This document shows, in pieces, positions 5,063 through 5,982 of a stretch of DNA of 5,982 nucleotides. The notes beneath the pieces were generated by a model. It was not told the DNA's origin, did not search any database, and saw only the letters and a list, made by a program, of their open reading frames with translations. The DNA comes from Polynucleobacter meluiroseus (GTDB lineage: Bacteria; Pseudomonadota; Gammaproteobacteria; Burkholderiales; Burkholderiaceae): the NCBI GenBank assembly GCA_943329505.2, contig CALQED020000089.1, positions 1 through 5,982 of the forward strand, in the 5' to 3' direction. Within the stretch, counting starts at the first letter, position 1; every line of letters begins with the position of its first letter. The position numbers and the translations under genes are program-made.

Positions 5063-5982
5063 TTAGGTCTTTTTGGGCTTATCTTTCGCTATCTCTTCAG
5101 ATTTTGGCTTTTTAGCTTTTTCTGGCATGCTGCCTTTTTTCTGGAAAACCGCTCCAAAAAAGCCATCTGTGCCATGAATATGGGGCCACAACTGCCACCA
5201 AGGGTTGTCTGGAGAGCACCCCAATGGAAATTTATCCTTTGGAAACAATGGCTTAAGAACTTCAGCCGCTGGAACAGCCTCAAAATCTGGATGTTTTACT
5301 AGGAAATCATCTGCAATGGCTTGATTTTCTTGCGGCAAAAAACTGCAAGTAGCGTAAACCAGACGACCTCCCGGTTTGAGTAAACGGGCAGCGGAAGCCA
5401 GAATATTCATTTGCTTTTGATTGAGCTCCAAGACTCCTACTGGGGTTTGGCGCCACTTGAGATCGGGATTGCGACGCAATGTACCCATTCCACTGCAGGG
5501 GGCATCCACTAAAACTCGGTCTATCTTGCCAGCCAAGCGCTTGATCTTGGCATCGTTCTCGCTATCGATCCATACGGGATGTACGTTTGAGAGGCCGCTA
5601 CGGGCTTGTCTTGGCTTCAAATTAGCCAAACGACGCTCAGATGTATCAAAGGCGTAAAGACGCCCTGTGGATCGCATCAAGGCTCCAATAGCCAGAGTCT
5701 TGCCACCGGCACCCGCACAAAAATCAACCACCATCTCACCACGCTTGGGCGCAAGCAGATATGCCAATAACTGACTACCTTCATCTTGCACTTCAAACAT
5801 ACCCGCTTTAAAACCAGCAGTATTTTGCAAAGCAGGTTTTCCCATAATGCGCACACCATCAGGTGCATAGGGTGTTGGAATAGCTTGATAGCGTCCACCT
5901 AAGGCATTCATCTGCGTCAATAAATCTCCACGATTCGTTTTCATGGTGTTGGCACGCAAATCCAAAAGCGCAGGATGCATTA
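5063..5982 (-). CDS. RsmB/NOP-family RNA (cytosine-5) methyltransferase, 5'-truncated by the window edge
   Basis: SAM-dependent enzyme that methylates cytosine C5 in RNA, probably rRNA. 305 residues are visible from the ATG at 5980. LLDLRANTMKTNR at the beginning is an internal family motif and related proteins are commonly above 400 residues, so the gene very likely continues past base 5982. Numbering from that ATG, residues 86-112 hold SAM motif I (DFCAGAGGKT) and the acidic FD. VDAPCSGMGTLRRNPDLKW holds C162 of the PC motif, and VYATCSFLPQEN holds C212 of the TC motif. In this family the TC cysteine forms the covalent adduct and the PC cysteine helps release product. The last 25 residues are a lysine-rich tail (KKGSMPEKAKKPKSEE and on), possibly an RNA contact. 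The N-terminal NusB-like domain that would identify true RsmB lies outside the window. Many Burkholderiales have a second member of the family, so I assign no symbol. Confidence 0.9.
   Translation of the reverse strand, partial: MHPALLDLRANTMKTNRGDLLTQMNALGGRYQAIPTPYAPDGVRIMGKPALQNTAGFKAGMFEVQDEGSQLLAYLLAPKRGEMVVDFCAGAGGKTLAIGALMRSTGRLYAFDTSERRLANLKPRQARSGLSNVHPVWIDSENDAKIKRLAGKIDRVLVDAPCSGMGTLRRNPDLKWRQTPVGVLELNQKQMNILASAARLLKPGGRLVYATCSFLPQENQAIADDFLVKHPDFEAVPAAEVLKPLFPKDKFPLGCSPDNPWWQLWPHIHGTDGFFGAVFQKKGSMPEKAKKPKSEEIAKDKPKKT

Noticed and set aside
1..5982. Defence island, mobile element, CRISPR array or other new system
   Set aside because: All eight genes belong to known core families with expected lengths and intact motifs. 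I saw no direct-repeat array, transposase or integrase, tRNA attachment site, or abrupt composition change.

Overview
The window is an ordinary stretch of bacterial chromosome carrying housekeeping genes. Its closest resemblance, from remembered family sequences, is to the betaproteobacterial order Burkholderiales. The moderate base composition (mid-40s % GC by eye, not counted) and the compact spacing make a Polynucleobacter-like freshwater member of the Burkholderiaceae my best guess. That placement is inference from protein character; no database was searched.

Layout from left to right. Positions 1-987 (+) hold the 3' part of an acetylornithine aminotransferase gene (argD), cut off by the window edge. 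It converges on a minus-strand pair read from 2436 down to 1045: fkpB (SlpA-type FKBP peptidyl-prolyl isomerase) followed after 3 bases by ispH (last enzyme of the MEP isoprenoid pathway). Only about 30 bases separate the fkpB start from the divergent radC (2467-3162, +). After a 154-base gap with a recognisable promoter comes the ribosomal protein pair rpmB-rpmG (L28 and L33, 3317-3729, +). It ends in a near-perfect bidirectional terminator shared with a convergent minus-strand pair. That pair is an RsmB/NOP-family RNA cytosine methyltransferase (5' end beyond the right edge) followed by a membrane fatty acid desaturase (5020 down to 3821).

How the genes work together. They belong to separate core processes: arginine synthesis, isoprenoid precursor synthesis, protein folding, ribosome assembly and RNA modification, and membrane lipid unsaturation. 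The fkpB-ispH pairing is also known from E. coli (slpA-lytB), and rpmB-rpmG is a classic operon. No stretch longer than about 160 bases lacks a gene. I see no tRNA or rRNA gene, insertion sequence, CRISPR array, prophage remnant or origin.

I did not find a novel system. What deserves a second look is small-scale. fkpB and ispH both lack a Shine-Dalgarno sequence, and the fkpB promoter is placed so that its mRNA may be leaderless and overlaps the radC start. The desaturase starts at TTG, overlapping a three-codon ORF. A tandem hexamer and an inverted repeat lie against the rpmB promoter. A 12-bp inverted repeat without a T-run lies between argD and ispH.
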